Source: Lithospermum erythrorhizon
Lineage: Eukaryota; Streptophyta; Magnoliopsida; Boraginales; Boraginaceae
Length of the DNA stretch: 64,000 nt
Direction of reading: 5' to 3'
Assembly (NCBI GenBank): GCA_019722365.1
Contig: JADFUC010000395.1
Span: 205,978-269,977, forward strand
Below the pieces are notes generated by a model, which was given only the letters and a program-made list of their open reading frames with translations, did not search any database and had not been told where the DNA came from. Below are positions 22,708 to 34,536 of this stretch, one piece after another. A program made the position numbers and the translations under genes. Every line of letters begins with the position of its first letter. Position 1 is the first letter of the stretch.

Positions 22708-24890
22708 ATAAAATTCGACCCGAAATTTAAGTAACTCAGCTTCTGGCCAGTAACCCAGCATAATGCGTAATACGAGATGTAAAAAACAAAAACACCCTTG
22801 ATACCTCGCGCCTGAAAGTTGCGATGCTGACTCCTTAGAACCACGACGCGTCTGAAACCACCATACATCCTCGAAACCCGTTATCCGGCGGGTTTACGCG
22901 ACAAAATATTCAATTTCTTCAACTACGCTGAAACGTTACATCACGTAATCTATCTTACTGCCGTTGGCGGTAGCCAGCGGTAGCTCCGGGGAAAAACACC
23001 AATACCTTCTAAATAATTAGGACATCCTAATCTAATCTCCTCTCTCTCAAATCGACGCATACTCAAAAATCGACATAACACCGCCGTAAATCAATTCCTT
23101 GGCCCAGTGTTGAAGTAATATCCGACGGTAGGGCGCGCCGCATCTCGCGGCAAAGTTCTACAGTTTGCTCGTACAAAGTAAACGACCTTATGGTGACAAT
23201 TAATCCCTAGTGTGATGTTTTTCCCCGACTAATCCATACTCGGCATAAGATCAAAACCTATCGGCTCAAAGCAGGAAATAGGTATACTACAGCAATTGGT
23301 CGTTAAAATTTCAAGGAGCAATCGATATATAATGTTTAACCTCAATTGACCTCCCCAACCGAGCGTAATAAAAAGTGGAACAGCGAGGGAAACTCTACAC
23401 ATATAGATAGAATGTAGACAAAACTCCGAAATTAAGGTGAGTGTGTAGCGCGATGCCATATTTCACGGCGCCAATCACGTGAAAGTAAAGTACTGTCGGG
23501 GCACTACGGAGAATTCGGGCGCCTCACTATTTGGAGTCACGGCATTAATGCGGCCCGTCCGGCCCGCACAGTTGGTACACGCTTTCTGGCTCCCTTGAGA
23601 GCCTCCAACTCCCTCGGCCACGTCTCATGGTTTTAACAAGTCCGCTCTGGTCCCCGATAACCGCCTACGGCGGTGGGCCCAGTGCAAAAGTTCCGGTACC
23701 CACAGGAAAACTAGGGCAATCTACTTGATTACTTACAGGCTGGCATTGTAACATAATATTACCTCTCAGGAAATCCGCTTAAATGTGCCCAAAGCGGCCA
23801 CATCGGGAGCGGATATCTCTACCGAACTTGAAAGCCCACTCTGAAACTATTTGGATCTCGCGGTACCCGCGTCTGAGAAGGAGGTAATGCAAAAAGACAA
23901 GCAGGCAACTTCACCGCCCACTTGAGTAACTCTGTCCCGAGGGGCGACTACTGCTGAGATACATCCTCCTGCGAACTCTAGGCCCCGGTAGGCCTATCGG
24001 TGCGAGGTCTCAAGTCGACTCCTCTTGATCAACACTGCAGCTTCGCCAACTCATTTCCATCTTGGTGCATTCCTCGTAGCAAGGCATTTGAAAGTCATCG
24101 GTGAGGCTGGTGACGTACCTCCCAACGTCAAACCATCCACGAACCTCGTGATCTTCTTTGCCTCTACGGACTAGACATCGAGTAGTTGGCACATCTCGTT
24201 GAAGCGTTTCTCGTACTCACCAAAGCGGACACCGTCCCTGCAATTGATAGAAATCGGCTCCTCTCCCAGAAAATTTGTCGTGGGTCTCAGGCATTAATTC
24301 TCCCGAGGAAGAGCTCAACAAATCGCTCCCGAGGACACATAGATCTCCCCTCTCCCACGATCGAGGCAGCTCACAGTTCTCCCGCGGCCTTGGGCACCCT
24401 CGTGAAATCGATAAATCATGAACTTCACTCTGCATCACATGTAATCCAGCTAGGCTCAAAATGGACTTCGCTATCCGGATGAACTCAATAGCTTTGCTAC
24501 AGCGAACCTCAGCGGAAAACTTGGAGGATCTCTCTTGAGAAACCGGTCAAACAACTTGCTGCGGAATTGACCTCTGGCACTGAAGCCACCCGAGCATTCA
24601 GCTCTCCTGCGAGGTCTACTCGGCTTGCTCGAGAAGAATGCACCTCCGGTTGCTGGCGGTGCTTGTACTGCTCGATAGCTATACCCCCTACGAGCTCGGC
24701 CTCCTTTTGGGAAACTCACACTTAGCAGCCTCACCCATTTCTACCCACACACCACGAACTGCGGGTGGCATCCTCGGCGATCTACGCGACAAAATAAAAA
24801 AGACTCGAAGACTTTACAAAAGACACCGTTCCTGGCGACTCAATGAAAAACAAGTCGACACGCGCTTACGCCTGAATACCCAAGTTATAC
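22708..24890 (-). pseudogene. Gag-protease remnant, multiply frameshifted
   Basis: Reading leftwards, the gag core (LFDRFLKRDPPSF) is at about 24510-24560. A degraded zinc-knuckle region lies around 23780-23830, followed by a linker INAVTPNSEAP (about 23515-23550), similar to the NAVTPxxA linkers before gypsy proteases. Near 23436-23455 the codons for ATHS appear, the end of the D-[ST]-G-A-T-H-S protease motif. Stops and frame changes occur every few tens of codons, so no intact product is possible as written. About 0.7 kb after the protease leads straight to the purine tract, so most of pol is absent. Confidence 0.65.
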
Positions 24891-24914
24891 GAAACCTAAG
24901 CTACGATACCAAAA
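24889..24914 (-). other. Primer binding site, initiator Met-tRNA type
   Basis: Immediately inside the 5' LTR the minus strand reads ttttggtatcgtagcttagg followed by tttcg. This is close to TGGTATCAGAGC-C-AGGTTTCG, the usual plant priming site for initiator Met-tRNA. The same degenerate version is present in the second element. Confidence 0.8.
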
Positions 24915-24915
24915 T

Positions 24916-27576
24916 TGTAACGACCCGGCTTCGAATTCGGCCTGAGTGAGAATCTGTCCTGTCCAGGAACACGAGTCACGAGCCGATGCGCGACTTCGAT
25001 TAAAACTACTGCATTCAGCAAAAATTTATTTCCATTAATATTCTCAAAACAACAACCGTCTTAACATTTTACAAATTCATTAGGTGATATTTAACCAACT
25101 AACACCATATATACAACATATCCTAGATAAATAATGTGCGAGCAAAGTACAAAAGTAGAAATGCGTACTCGAGAATCTGAAAGTGAAGCGCCCGGCAAAG
25201 GCTAAAGTTTGAAAATAAAGTACAACGATCAAAAACATTTGACAACACGTCAAAATCGGTATTGAGGATCCTACGCCGCAATGCTCCACACAGCCACTCG
25301 GAACAAACTCTCCGAGCCTCGGCTCAGCAGCGTCTGTCGACACAGCGCCCCGAATGAAATGCCGCCCCGAAAGCGAAAAGGGTGTAAGCTTGCGAGAAGC
25401 TTAGTGAGGCGTAACACCGGGGTGAAACTTAAACCATGCATACGACACATCAAATTAACATAGGAATCAATCTGATACATATAGAGATATATAACCGGGA
25501 CTACCTAGCTAGTACCATGTTATACTTACAAAGAAAAATTCACCATCACATTCAGCATGGCATAGTAGAATATAGAATTATCGATAATATGAATACAACT
25601 CACTAAATAAAAATGACACCAAACCACATGAAATTACGATCCACGAGACGACAAAACTATACTCACAGTATCGATCCCACTTTCATCGACTAGATGCAGT
25701 CAGTTAATCACGTCTTGCGTAAAACCCGACCACCCGATCTGGCTGGCTAGCATACGAAGTATAAAGGCGATAGCAACACTCTGCTATAGCCCGAGAGTAT
25801 AAAAGGCGATAAACAACGCTCTTATACGAAGTATAAAGGCGATAAACGCTCTTATACCGGCGTATAAAGGCGTCTGTGGCAGCTCTTATACCGGCGTATT
25901 AAGCCACGTCTGGCAACGCTCTTACTCTGCAGCGTATAAAGGCGATAAACAACGCTCTTATACCGGCGTATAAAGGCGATAAGCTGCCAAAAAAGAGCCG
26001 CAACCAATAACCATCTAATTCTGAGGTCGTAATACCAATACTTTCGACTGCGCCTCGAGAACACGTATAACTGCAGCCGTACCGCAACCGACGACTGCAC
26101 CAGCGCTGGCAATAGTAATGCGAAGCGGTAAAGCCGATCACGGTTCAATCATAGCGCCTTCGGCCGCCACCGCGAAATACGAGAGACCATAGAAATACGA
26201 GGGAAATGTCGACAAGGGCGATCAATCACAAATGCCCCTCTGAGGCCGCTGAGCGAGGGAAAACACGTGAAGTCTAGAGGCAATTTCTTATTTACCTCGT
26301 GCCGAGTCTTCGATGCCACATAATACTATCATATATGTAATATCATGGCTCATATAATTGCAAGATTAATATATGCAGGCATTCTCACACAATGCAGAAA
26401 ACATTCGAGAATAACACATACAATATTCTCCAGCAATGCATGGCTCGCATAACTTCGGTAAGAACATATCCTTAAAATGAGGTTAAAGTACTCACCTACA
26501 CTAGCTATCTAAAAGTCCTCAAGAAGAGCACATGATCACAGGCATTGCCCGCTTCCCGGTCAGGCCTAACAACACCTAGAAAGTACTCGGGAACTAATAC
26601 CAAAATTCGTTCTGAAATAAACATTACCGACTGTGAATGATTTCGAAGCGAGGGCTAACATGACGGTAAACTATAGAATTATAATCCCGGCCGGACACAA
26701 CCAAATCGATCCACACTTTAAAATTCCAGCATCTTATTACTTTATCATTTACAAATCAACATAAGCCAAAATTCTAATAGTTAATCGGCGGGTCATAAAT
26801 TAGCAATCATACTCCGAATGTGAATTTGTAATCTCGACTTGAAAATGTTGCTTTTTACGACTATTTGTCTTTTAATCAATTTTAAATCACCAATTTGACC
26901 TGCTGATAGCTACAATAAGGTGCCAATTAAACTCCCTACATTTAAAGTCTTATAAAATTCCTCCTTTAAAAAGTCACTTGAAACCTAGAAAAGTCAACTC
27001 GACCATAACATCTCAGCTTGACACCAAATCATGAATTCATAAAGCATATACATCATAGAACCCATAACCAACTAAGATTCATCATAAAATTGAATTATGG
27101 AAAAGTGAACTAAAAAGTCAAAGCTATGTCAGAAACCCAAGAAATATCTCAAAGACTTGAACTTTCATACCTTAACTCGAAGAAGGATGGGGAGAACGAT
27201 ATTACATAAAAGCGATCTTGAGTTTGAGGCGGCAATCGAAGAGAGAAATGGAAGAAAAAATTTTCCAAGGGGAGGGGTAAATCTCGGCCAGCTAAGATGG
27301 AGGAAGATATTTTGTGTTTTGGTTTGATAAGGATGAAGGTGATAACAGCCACTTAAGTCACGAAAAAACGCATGAGTTCGTGCCGAAATCCTGGTCGAGT
27401 TATCGAGCGACTTAACGTCAACCTTTCGAATTATCCCAGTATTACTACAAAATTATAAATGTATCACGAACCGAATAATCACAAAATAATATTGTGCTAG
27501 AATTATTTGCTATCAACGGGGTCCCACCGCCAGGCCGAAAATTTTAAATTTTTTTTAATGATAGCGGGTTATTACA
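24916..27576 (-). repeat. 5' LTR of the first gypsy element
   Basis: 2661 bp. It begins TGTAACGACCCGG on plus and ends CGGGTTATTACA. The hairpin array lies at 25750-25990. Differences from the partner LTR are mostly short indels near C/G-rich words, while AT-rich words match. Confidence 0.9.
25750..25990. repeat. Hairpin minisatellite in LTR (copy 2)
   Basis: About seven units, for example cttataccggcgtataaagg followed by cgataaacaacg. Same position within the LTR as copy 1. Confidence 0.9.
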
Positions 27577-27595
27577 TATATATATATATATATAT
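27577..27595. repeat. Target site duplication TATAT within a (TA)n run
   Basis: TATAT follows the CA end of the right LTR and starts a run of about nine TA units, so the exact duplication is somewhat ambiguous. Confidence 0.75.
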
Positions 27596-27890
27596 GTTGG
27601 GGATGTGTTTATTGGGTAGATGTGTGGTTAGTGGATGGGTGTGCGGATGGAGGTTTTAATGTTGCTGTATTTTGTTGGATTAACCATTATTGAGTGTGTA
27701 TTTTGTTAGATTAACCATGTTGTTGGAACCTTGTGCCTGCAAGCTATCGCGGTTGGAAATGGCCTACATGGCGTGGTGGTGTTAGGACACGTCTCAACTA
27801 GGTTCCCACTTTATATTGGTATGATCATATTAATTTTTTTAAATGGTTTTTCTATGATACTTATTATTCTTTTAACGTGTTGTTCTATTG
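27596..27890. other. Non-coding stretch with a short direct repeat
   Basis: The motif attttgttggattaaccatt recurs as attttgttagattaaccatg (about 27670 and 27702). A polypyrimidine tract ending ttctattgcag at 27892 looks like a splice acceptor. Confidence 0.4.
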
Positions 27891-27892
27891 CA

Positions 27893-28109
27893 GCTTCATA
27901 TGATCGATGATGCTCGATTTCACATTTTAGTCAAAAGCTTTTCTAGGAGGTACCGTCATGATCGTAGTCTTGCGTCGAAACGATTCCGCTTTAATAAGGC
28001 TAGGATGGACCTTTTCAATGGAATCATGGGTCTGAAAGCGGAGATAGAGGATCTGAGAAATAATATGTTGTCTTGTTTCTTTTATTTTGTCCTGTTTTCA
28101 TTTTTCTAG
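27893..28109 (+). CDS. Possible exon after a splice acceptor, unknown protein
   Basis: The frame after the acceptor TTGCAG begins LHMIDDARFH and runs about 70 codons to a TAG. It is basic, with RRYRHDRSLASKRFRF, then a helical, charged stretch (LKAEIEDLRNN) that could form a short coiled coil. I recognise no family. No upstream exon was found, because the gypsy element and a TA run lie just to the left. It may be the last exon of a gene cut by the insertion, or a transposon remnant. Confidence 0.25.
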
Positions 28110-28296
28110 TGATGTATGTAGTATTTTGTTTCATGTATTAATAGACTTATTGTATCTCAATTATTATAATAAGATAAGTTAGGGTGGACTCCTTAAAAAG
28201 TCCCATGGTTTTTACTCTTCATACCGAAGAGGTTTTCCATATAAAAATCGTTTGTGTTGATTTTTCGCCCAAATATCGCGGGATAAAACAACGAAT

Positions 28297-28800
28297 GTAT
28301 GTTACGCGCTCCATTGTAACTTTGAGGACACACACCCCATCTTTCGCTATCTTGTAAAGTCCCTAGTGTATATGAGTCATAAAACTTTGCTCGGTCCCAA
28401 AGAAGTTAAAAGTATCGAGGTGTATGTTACGTACACTTTCGGTGTAACTTTGAGTACACACGGCATGCGCTATCTTTGTAAGTCCAGTGTATATAAGGCC
28501 GTATCTTCCATTTGAGTCCCAAAGAAAAAATTAAAAAGTACCGTTAAGCGTATTGCGATACGCTCGACCCCTAACACGAATACACGCGCATCTTATTTAT
28601 CTTATAAGTCGAGTGTCTGAGTCATAGGCTTGTTGAGTCCCCGAAAGAGAAGTTAAAGTACCCAGCGAGTGGCATGTTACCGCGCTCAATGTAACTTTGA
28701 GTACACACCGAATGCTATCTTGTAAGTCCATTGTATGAGTCACACGCTCGCTGAGTGGCCAAAAAAAAAGATAAAACAACCGAGGTGTATGTTATCGTGC
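28297..28800. repeat. ~123-bp tandem array, four units plus a fifth start
   Basis: Units start near 28297, 28420, 28548, 28671 and 28789 with gtatgttac-like words. Each then has taactttgagtacacac, gctatcttgtaagtcc, gtatgagtca and a gagtcccaaagaagttaaag block. Spacing is 118-128 bp. No ORF crosses the units consistently. Confidence 0.88.
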
Positions 28801-29385
28801 TCGGCTGAGGCGAGAATGGGAAGAAGTTTATGCACTTGTACAAAGCAAGCCTTGAAAATAGGCTTGGCCGTATAAAGAGCCACTTTTTGGAGAAGAAACT
28901 TGCTCGTCACTTTTGGTATTCACTTTTACGAAGGCAAAGCACATTTCTCTCCCTCTCTTAACTTTGTTTTAGTCGACATTGGGTGGGAAAATTCTCTTGA
29001 ATTTTTACGCTTGACCTAAAATCTATAGTTCAATGTTTTAAAAGTTCTGAGTGAAACTCCGGAGGACTTTTATTCCTACCGTTGGTATGGACAATCTTGG
29101 AGGCATTACGCTTTGGATGCTAAAGTAGGGTCTTAAATCGTAATATTCATTTGCTGTGCAGCGATAATTATTCAGAAGAGCGGTACACATATTCTGTCTC
29201 TTAATTATTGTTTATCTGTGGTAGTGAGCATGAGATTCATATCCATAATATTATTAGAATATTATTTATACGTTAGAAAGCATGACAAGCCAGGGCGAAA
29301 TCTTTCTGCAGAGTCATCCCATGCAACACTATGCGTGGGATGCGTCGGGAATTAGAAGCCCTATCACGAGGCGATAATTGCTTTC
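28800..29385. other. Unassigned, possibly TE-derived
   Basis: No gene was found. It separates the 123-bp array from the truncated copia LTR. The stretch 29300-29460 holds two imperfect copies of a tcggaa..ggat..gaagccc..gaggcgata-type block. Confidence 0.35.
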
Positions 29386-29389
29386 TGAA

Positions 29390-29917
29390 GTCACCCGTAA
29401 GACTATCGGAAGGGGTGCATTGGGGGATCAAAGCCCCATCCGAGGCCCGATAGTGCGATAGAGTGGATTTCAAGAGAGTTCTACTTATTCTAGTTTGAAC
29501 CCTTAAATTTGACTTAATTCAAATTTGAGTACAAATGACACAAAGTCATTTTAACTTGATTTCAAAGTAATTCAAACGAGGATCAATCAAAAATAAGTTT
29601 ATACCAAATGATTATTTAAGAAAATTATTTTAGGCATTTAAATAGTTTAACCATTTTAAAAACAAACTCTCTCAAAAACTAAGCAACTTGAATAAGAGAA
29701 AATTTCCTTACAAACGCCCTATGAACACGTAAGAACACATAGAAGATTTGGCGTTTGTGATGACTTGAATGTTGTGTATTTAAGCCGACTTGATTATCAT
29801 TATAGAAGTCAACCGAGTATCTTAACATGACTACATATAAAAATAAATAATCACACACATATTAGATAGTAAATCAATGTTTTAGTAATCATCACAACCA
29901 GTACGGACCAGCAGTCA
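29390..29917 (-). repeat. 3' LTR of a copia element, truncated
   Basis: About 530 bp aligns with 35325-35850 (shared: agactatcgga, acttctacttattctagttt, aatgacacaaagtcatttta, acacatagaagatttggcgt, gatagtaaatcaatgtttta). The partner LTR is about 1.3 kb, so roughly 0.8 kb of this copy is missing at its left. Confidence 0.85.
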
Positions 29918-29938
29918 ACGTTCTCCCCACTTTTTAGT
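29918..29938 (-). other. Copia polypurine tract
   Basis: The minus strand reads ctaaaaagtggggagaacgt just before the 3' LTR start TTGACT. This is the expected plus-strand primer. Confidence 0.8.
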
Positions 29939-32900
29939 GATGATGTCAAAATATTGATGCCAAACACATGTCAAATACAAAGGTATTAGCATGGTTTGCT
30001 CATATACGCATGCTAAGTAATGAATAAGACACTTTCGTAATATATAGCATGGTATAACATGGCATCTTAGCATGATATATAGCATCACATTCTCCCTCTT
30101 TTTGTCTCATAAAAAATGTACAAATTGCACATAATAAGATACCACAGACAAATCAAGTAAGCATAACGATTTTAGGACATTTGACATGATTTATACACAA
30201 GCACTTATGAGAAAAAATGAAGAATAAAGCAAGTGCATATGACATCACATATAAATACACTTCAAGGTCCAACCTAATAATGTGCAATAACTAGAGCAAG
30301 TGATGTCAGACATATGTCATGGACGAATTAAATTAAGAACAACGACATATGATAAAGTATTACTTCAATTCTCTCTTTTAAGAAGTTTGAAAAACTCAAA
30401 AGAGAATAAGTAATAGGATCGTCCGTCAAACAAAGTTATCATCGGGAAAAAGAAGATCATAAGTTTGTCATTTCGTCTCTCGAACAAAAGTTCTCTTAGG
30501 AACGTCAAGGCTCAAATATAATATCATGTTGAGTAGGAATAGGCTCTTGATTTACGGATTTCATTGGGCAACCATTGAGAAACAAAGATGATATGTACTG
30601 TGTGTATTATACCATTGTTTAAGAACGAAAGTATTTAAAATCATATGGCATGTATACATACAAGTGGTTTTAACAAAACTTGAAGAAAAGTAAAAATAAG
30701 CATATGGTTTTGTTAAAACAAGTTAGGCTAAGAATCAATGTATTAAGGATAAAACGATTTGGACATATTGAGCCAACTTTATTGGATTACTCCCCTATCA
30801 AAGATATTTAAGACTCTCCCCCTTTCTCAATAGAAAGTTTGCATATACCATTAAAAGGACATGTCTGGGAGCAATCACAATAACTTCCAAACACTCAAGT
30901 TTTAAACAAAAATTTAAATCATAGCTTGAGCGGAAAGTTACAAATCAATCTAACAAATCCCTCTTCAAAAAGAGTCATAGGGAAACATGAAGCATAAGGA
31001 TTTGTGCGAAGAGATACGAAATGTATTTAGGATAAACATATTTTTATAATACATCTCAAATGAAAAGTAAGTCAAATACTCATGAAAAATATATATATAG
31101 CATATTTGAGTATAAGACATTTTCAAACCACTTAAATTTTAAAACTAATTTTAAGCACGTGGTTGAAACAAAAATACCAAGCAAAAGATCAGGTTCAAAT
31201 GGCATATGATTTTGAAAAACAAGAAGAATTATTCAATTTTCTTGTACAAGCCAATGAAAATATCAAAACATGAAAAATAATATTGGTTTGGCCTTAAAAC
31301 AAAGTTAAGAAGAAATTTGTAAACAAGAATTTTTAAGAATAACAAAAAAAATTTCAAAACAAAAACGAACGACAAGAACATCTCTAAAAATGAACGAGTT
31401 TTGAAATACAAGTTTGAACTCGATCATAAACTCATGAATTGTCACGACCATATCAAGTTAGCATATTTAATGTATGCACGGCCATCTAGACAATATCTTC
31501 TTGAAAGATTAAGCAATTGAACTTTCATGAGATTAGAGACATTCAAAAGCAATTAAATACATATGAAGTCTTAAGGCACGACTTCCCCTCACATATGGAG
31601 TCTTTAGGCAGACCTGCATAGAGCACACAAATGGGTTTAAGGCATGGCTCACCATGGGGAACATATGAAATATATGCATTTAAATCATGTTTTAGGCATA
31701 AGTCCCCTCAACCGGGCAAGTAAAACAATTAAGAAACCTCGAAAAACATGAAACGCTCTGAAACAAAGTATTTAAGCAAAAACATTATAGCGCATACAAG
31801 TTGAGAGAATGAAACCCAAAACACTCATTAAGCTCAAATATAGGATATTACAATAATGCACATGAGAGCGTATGAGCATATACAACATGTAATAAATTAC
31901 TCAAAAGAGCACATAATCATGAAGAATAATGTGTTGTAGATTTTAGAGTTCCCAAATAAAAGTATGTTCAATATGGAATATCAAGATATAAAGTAAACAC
32001 ATTTTTCATATTGCATGATATAGCTTATGAATAGTAAATGTAGACGCAAAACATAAATCATGTAGGATATTAATGTATAACAAGAAGAGCATAGTATCCA
32101 TAGGCATAAAAATAGTAATCATGTATTTAACCGTTTTAAGCAAGGGATGATGAAAGGGGATCGATTTAGAATATCAAACCATTTTCAAGCATGAAACCAT
32201 CCCAAGTCAAGTTGAAGAACCCAACAAACTCATGTAATCATATTAAGCACATTTGGTCCCTAACAACATGATACTTCTTGTTGCATAAACAATGCAATGC
32301 ATATAACCATGTCAATATAGATGAGCAATACAAAAACAAAACATGAGCATGGTTTAAAGATATTGTAATCACGATATGCAAGACATCATGAAAGTGCATG
32401 AAATAGCGTGAATGCTCAAAAATTATATGTCATAGAACAAGAATGATGAAGTTAAACCATATTAAAAAAGATAAAATAAAATAAGATAAGGTTTAGAAAT
32501 ACTTAAGCATTGTCTCTTCTCATTTTTGGATGATTTCATCTTTTGTCCATGTGTCTCCAATTTCATCCATTTCCTTGAAGGCATCTTTTAAGCGTGTCTC
32601 TAAATGGATTTTTTATATTTGGCTGCTGGCGGCTTTAGCATTTGATTCTCCGTTATAGCCGAGCGTCTCCACATAATTTTAGCCCGTGAATGAGCTACAA
32701 AATTAAGCTCGAAATTAGGAAGTATAGGTATCATTATATTGGATCCTTAGGATTAATGAAAGCATATAACATACGAGATCATAATTTATCCTGTCGCTTT
32801 AAAATCCCAGCTTGATGTGGAATGTGTTGTTCGTATAGAAGTATATTCATATAAGAACAACACATTTCCACAGTATCATTCATGATGATCTCGAATAGCA

Positions 32901-33455
32901 AGAAACATATTTGAGACAAGTGATTAGTCAAAGACCATAAATATGGGTACTGAAGTACAACGTCATGGAAGAATGATACTACATATGATAGGTTCAAATC
33001 AAGACTCAGTAAATATAATAGTTTTTAGCATAGAGTCAAGATAAAAGCATATAAATAGCACAAGCTCGAGGTAGTGCGACAAGATGACATCATAATCTTT
33101 TAGTTTACGATCATGTGTGTGTAAATGCAAAGACAAGATAAAGTCAAAGAGACTAGACAAGATAAGACATATAAAAGTTTTAATCTCAAGAATGACTTTT
33201 CAGATGATTTTTGAAAATGAATATTTTAGATAAGCGTTTTTCATCAGTAAAGAAACAATTTATATCAAAATACATTTAATAAAACTAAACAAATCAAAAC
33301 TAGAAAAATCTTGATGAAGTAATGATAACCAAGATTAGAAAATTCAACTTTTAATGCGTAATGTTTACCATCAAACAAAGGAGTGGCCTTATGATATTCC
33401 ATGAAGCTTCAATGATCGTCGTTCGCACCTTTCGACACATAGATCAATCGATAGG
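29939..33455 (-). other. AT-rich non-coding spacer replacing copia pol
   Basis: 3.5 kb of A-rich (plus strand) sequence has no frame longer than about 70 codons and no copia pol motif. Recurrent short words (gcatatgag, catgtaat, aacatgag, aagcatat) give it a monotonous texture. Within it, the phrase pairs aggcacgacttcccctcaca and aggcatggctcaccatgggg, and an agtcttttaggca-like word, recur near 31570-31700. Confidence 0.6.
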
Positions 33456-33459
33456 AGTC

Positions 33460-34353
33460 TTTGGTAGCCAAATTTTGGTGGGTCCATTAGGGTTAGTTCC
33501 GAGCCACTTTACTACGTATAGTTTTAGCACCTTTTAACATTTTTCTTTGGGTAGGGCATTCATATTTCATATGTCCATTTAAACCACAATAAAAGCATGT
33601 AAAACACTTAGGCTTGTGTGGGGGACGATCATGACATTTATGTGATTTGTGTACAAGTATATGCATATCATCATTTAAGCAACGTGTACTACAATCACAA
33701 ATAACTTGCTCTCGGAATATATCATCATGATTTGAAGTAGATAGATCATTTTGAACTAAATCATGTGAACAATCATTATCATTGGCGAATAGCATGTTAT
33801 TGTCAAGAAAAACCTTATCATGTTTTCAATAGCACAATCAATGAAAACATGATCATATAAGGTCAAATCAAAGTTCAAGCACTTTAAAGAATATTCTTCA
33901 TACATTTTGCATTTTCTATTAAAATCATAGTATGAAAATATTTTCTCATGATTGCTTTGAAACCAAGTGTCACACTCAAAGTCCTCCTTTTCTTTTGAAA
34001 TATTTTTCACTTATCATAAATGTAGAGCATTATGACACGCAAAAGAATATTTAAATAATCAATTTATTATTTAATTCTTTGAAATGAAGTACGAGAAGAA
34101 AATACCATCAAAGTTAATTATATGCGGCTACTAGCTCTTTCCTCTCTGATTTCGAGAATATTAGATGAAATTCGATTCTCCATATCCGTTCAAAAATTCC
34201 ATAAATTTTAGCTCGATCGCGTTGGGGTCTACCATTTCTCGTACCGTAAATGAAGGTGCTCGCTGATCCGATATTTGGCACTTTTCGTCCCGATTGAGCT
34301 CCTTCGGCATGTTTGCTTTAGGCATTCCGTATTCGCCGCCAATCCGCAGCCAT
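33460..34353 (-). pseudogene. Copia gag remnant with CCHC zinc knuckle
   Basis: The probable start ATG is at 34353 (MAADWRR...). Frameshifted stretches lead to an acidic/basic segment (34010-33756) and then CFYCGLNGHMKYEC at about 33555-33600, a complete C-x2-C-x4-H-x4-C nucleocapsid knuckle. In another frame NGPTKIWLPK (about 33461-33490) matches the NxxGPxxxWVPK stretch that usually precedes the protease in copia polyproteins. Stops and frame changes make it non-functional as written. Confidence 0.75.
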
Positions 34354-34514
34354 AGTCTCTTGCTTGCAAAGAATGTTTTCATTACACTTTCAATCAAAAA
34401 AGTTAAATGCAAAACATATGGCTTGATAATATTATAATGATAACCTAAAGCAAATGAATGGCGCATGGTTGTCATCGTATTCAAGATCGACTACGGGTGT
34501 GAGAATCAATGTAG

Positions 34515-34536
34515 AGACCCGACTGCGATATCAACT
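34515..34536 (-). other. Copia primer binding site (degenerate)
   Basis: Next to the 5' LTR the minus strand reads gttgatatcgcagtcgggtc, alignable to TGGTATCAGAGCC-GGGTC, the initiator Met-tRNA site. Confidence 0.6.

Larger units (their letters stand above)
20065..27576 (-). mobile_element. Ty3/gypsy LTR retrotransposon, gag-protease only
   Basis: The element is complete by its ends: two direct repeats of 2628 and 2661 bp, each bounded by TG...CA (plus strand TGTAACGACCCG... to ...ACTACA / ...ATTACA), and flanked by TATAT. It lies in minus orientation. Next to the right LTR is a primer site close to the 3' end of initiator Met-tRNA, and next to the left LTR a purine tract. The interior is only 2223 bp and shows remnants of gag and the protease; reverse transcriptase, RNase H and integrase motifs were not found. 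It would therefore depend on proteins from another copy. The termini and gag type fit the chromovirus-like gypsy lineages with long LTRs, but the lineage is not proven. Confidence 0.9.
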
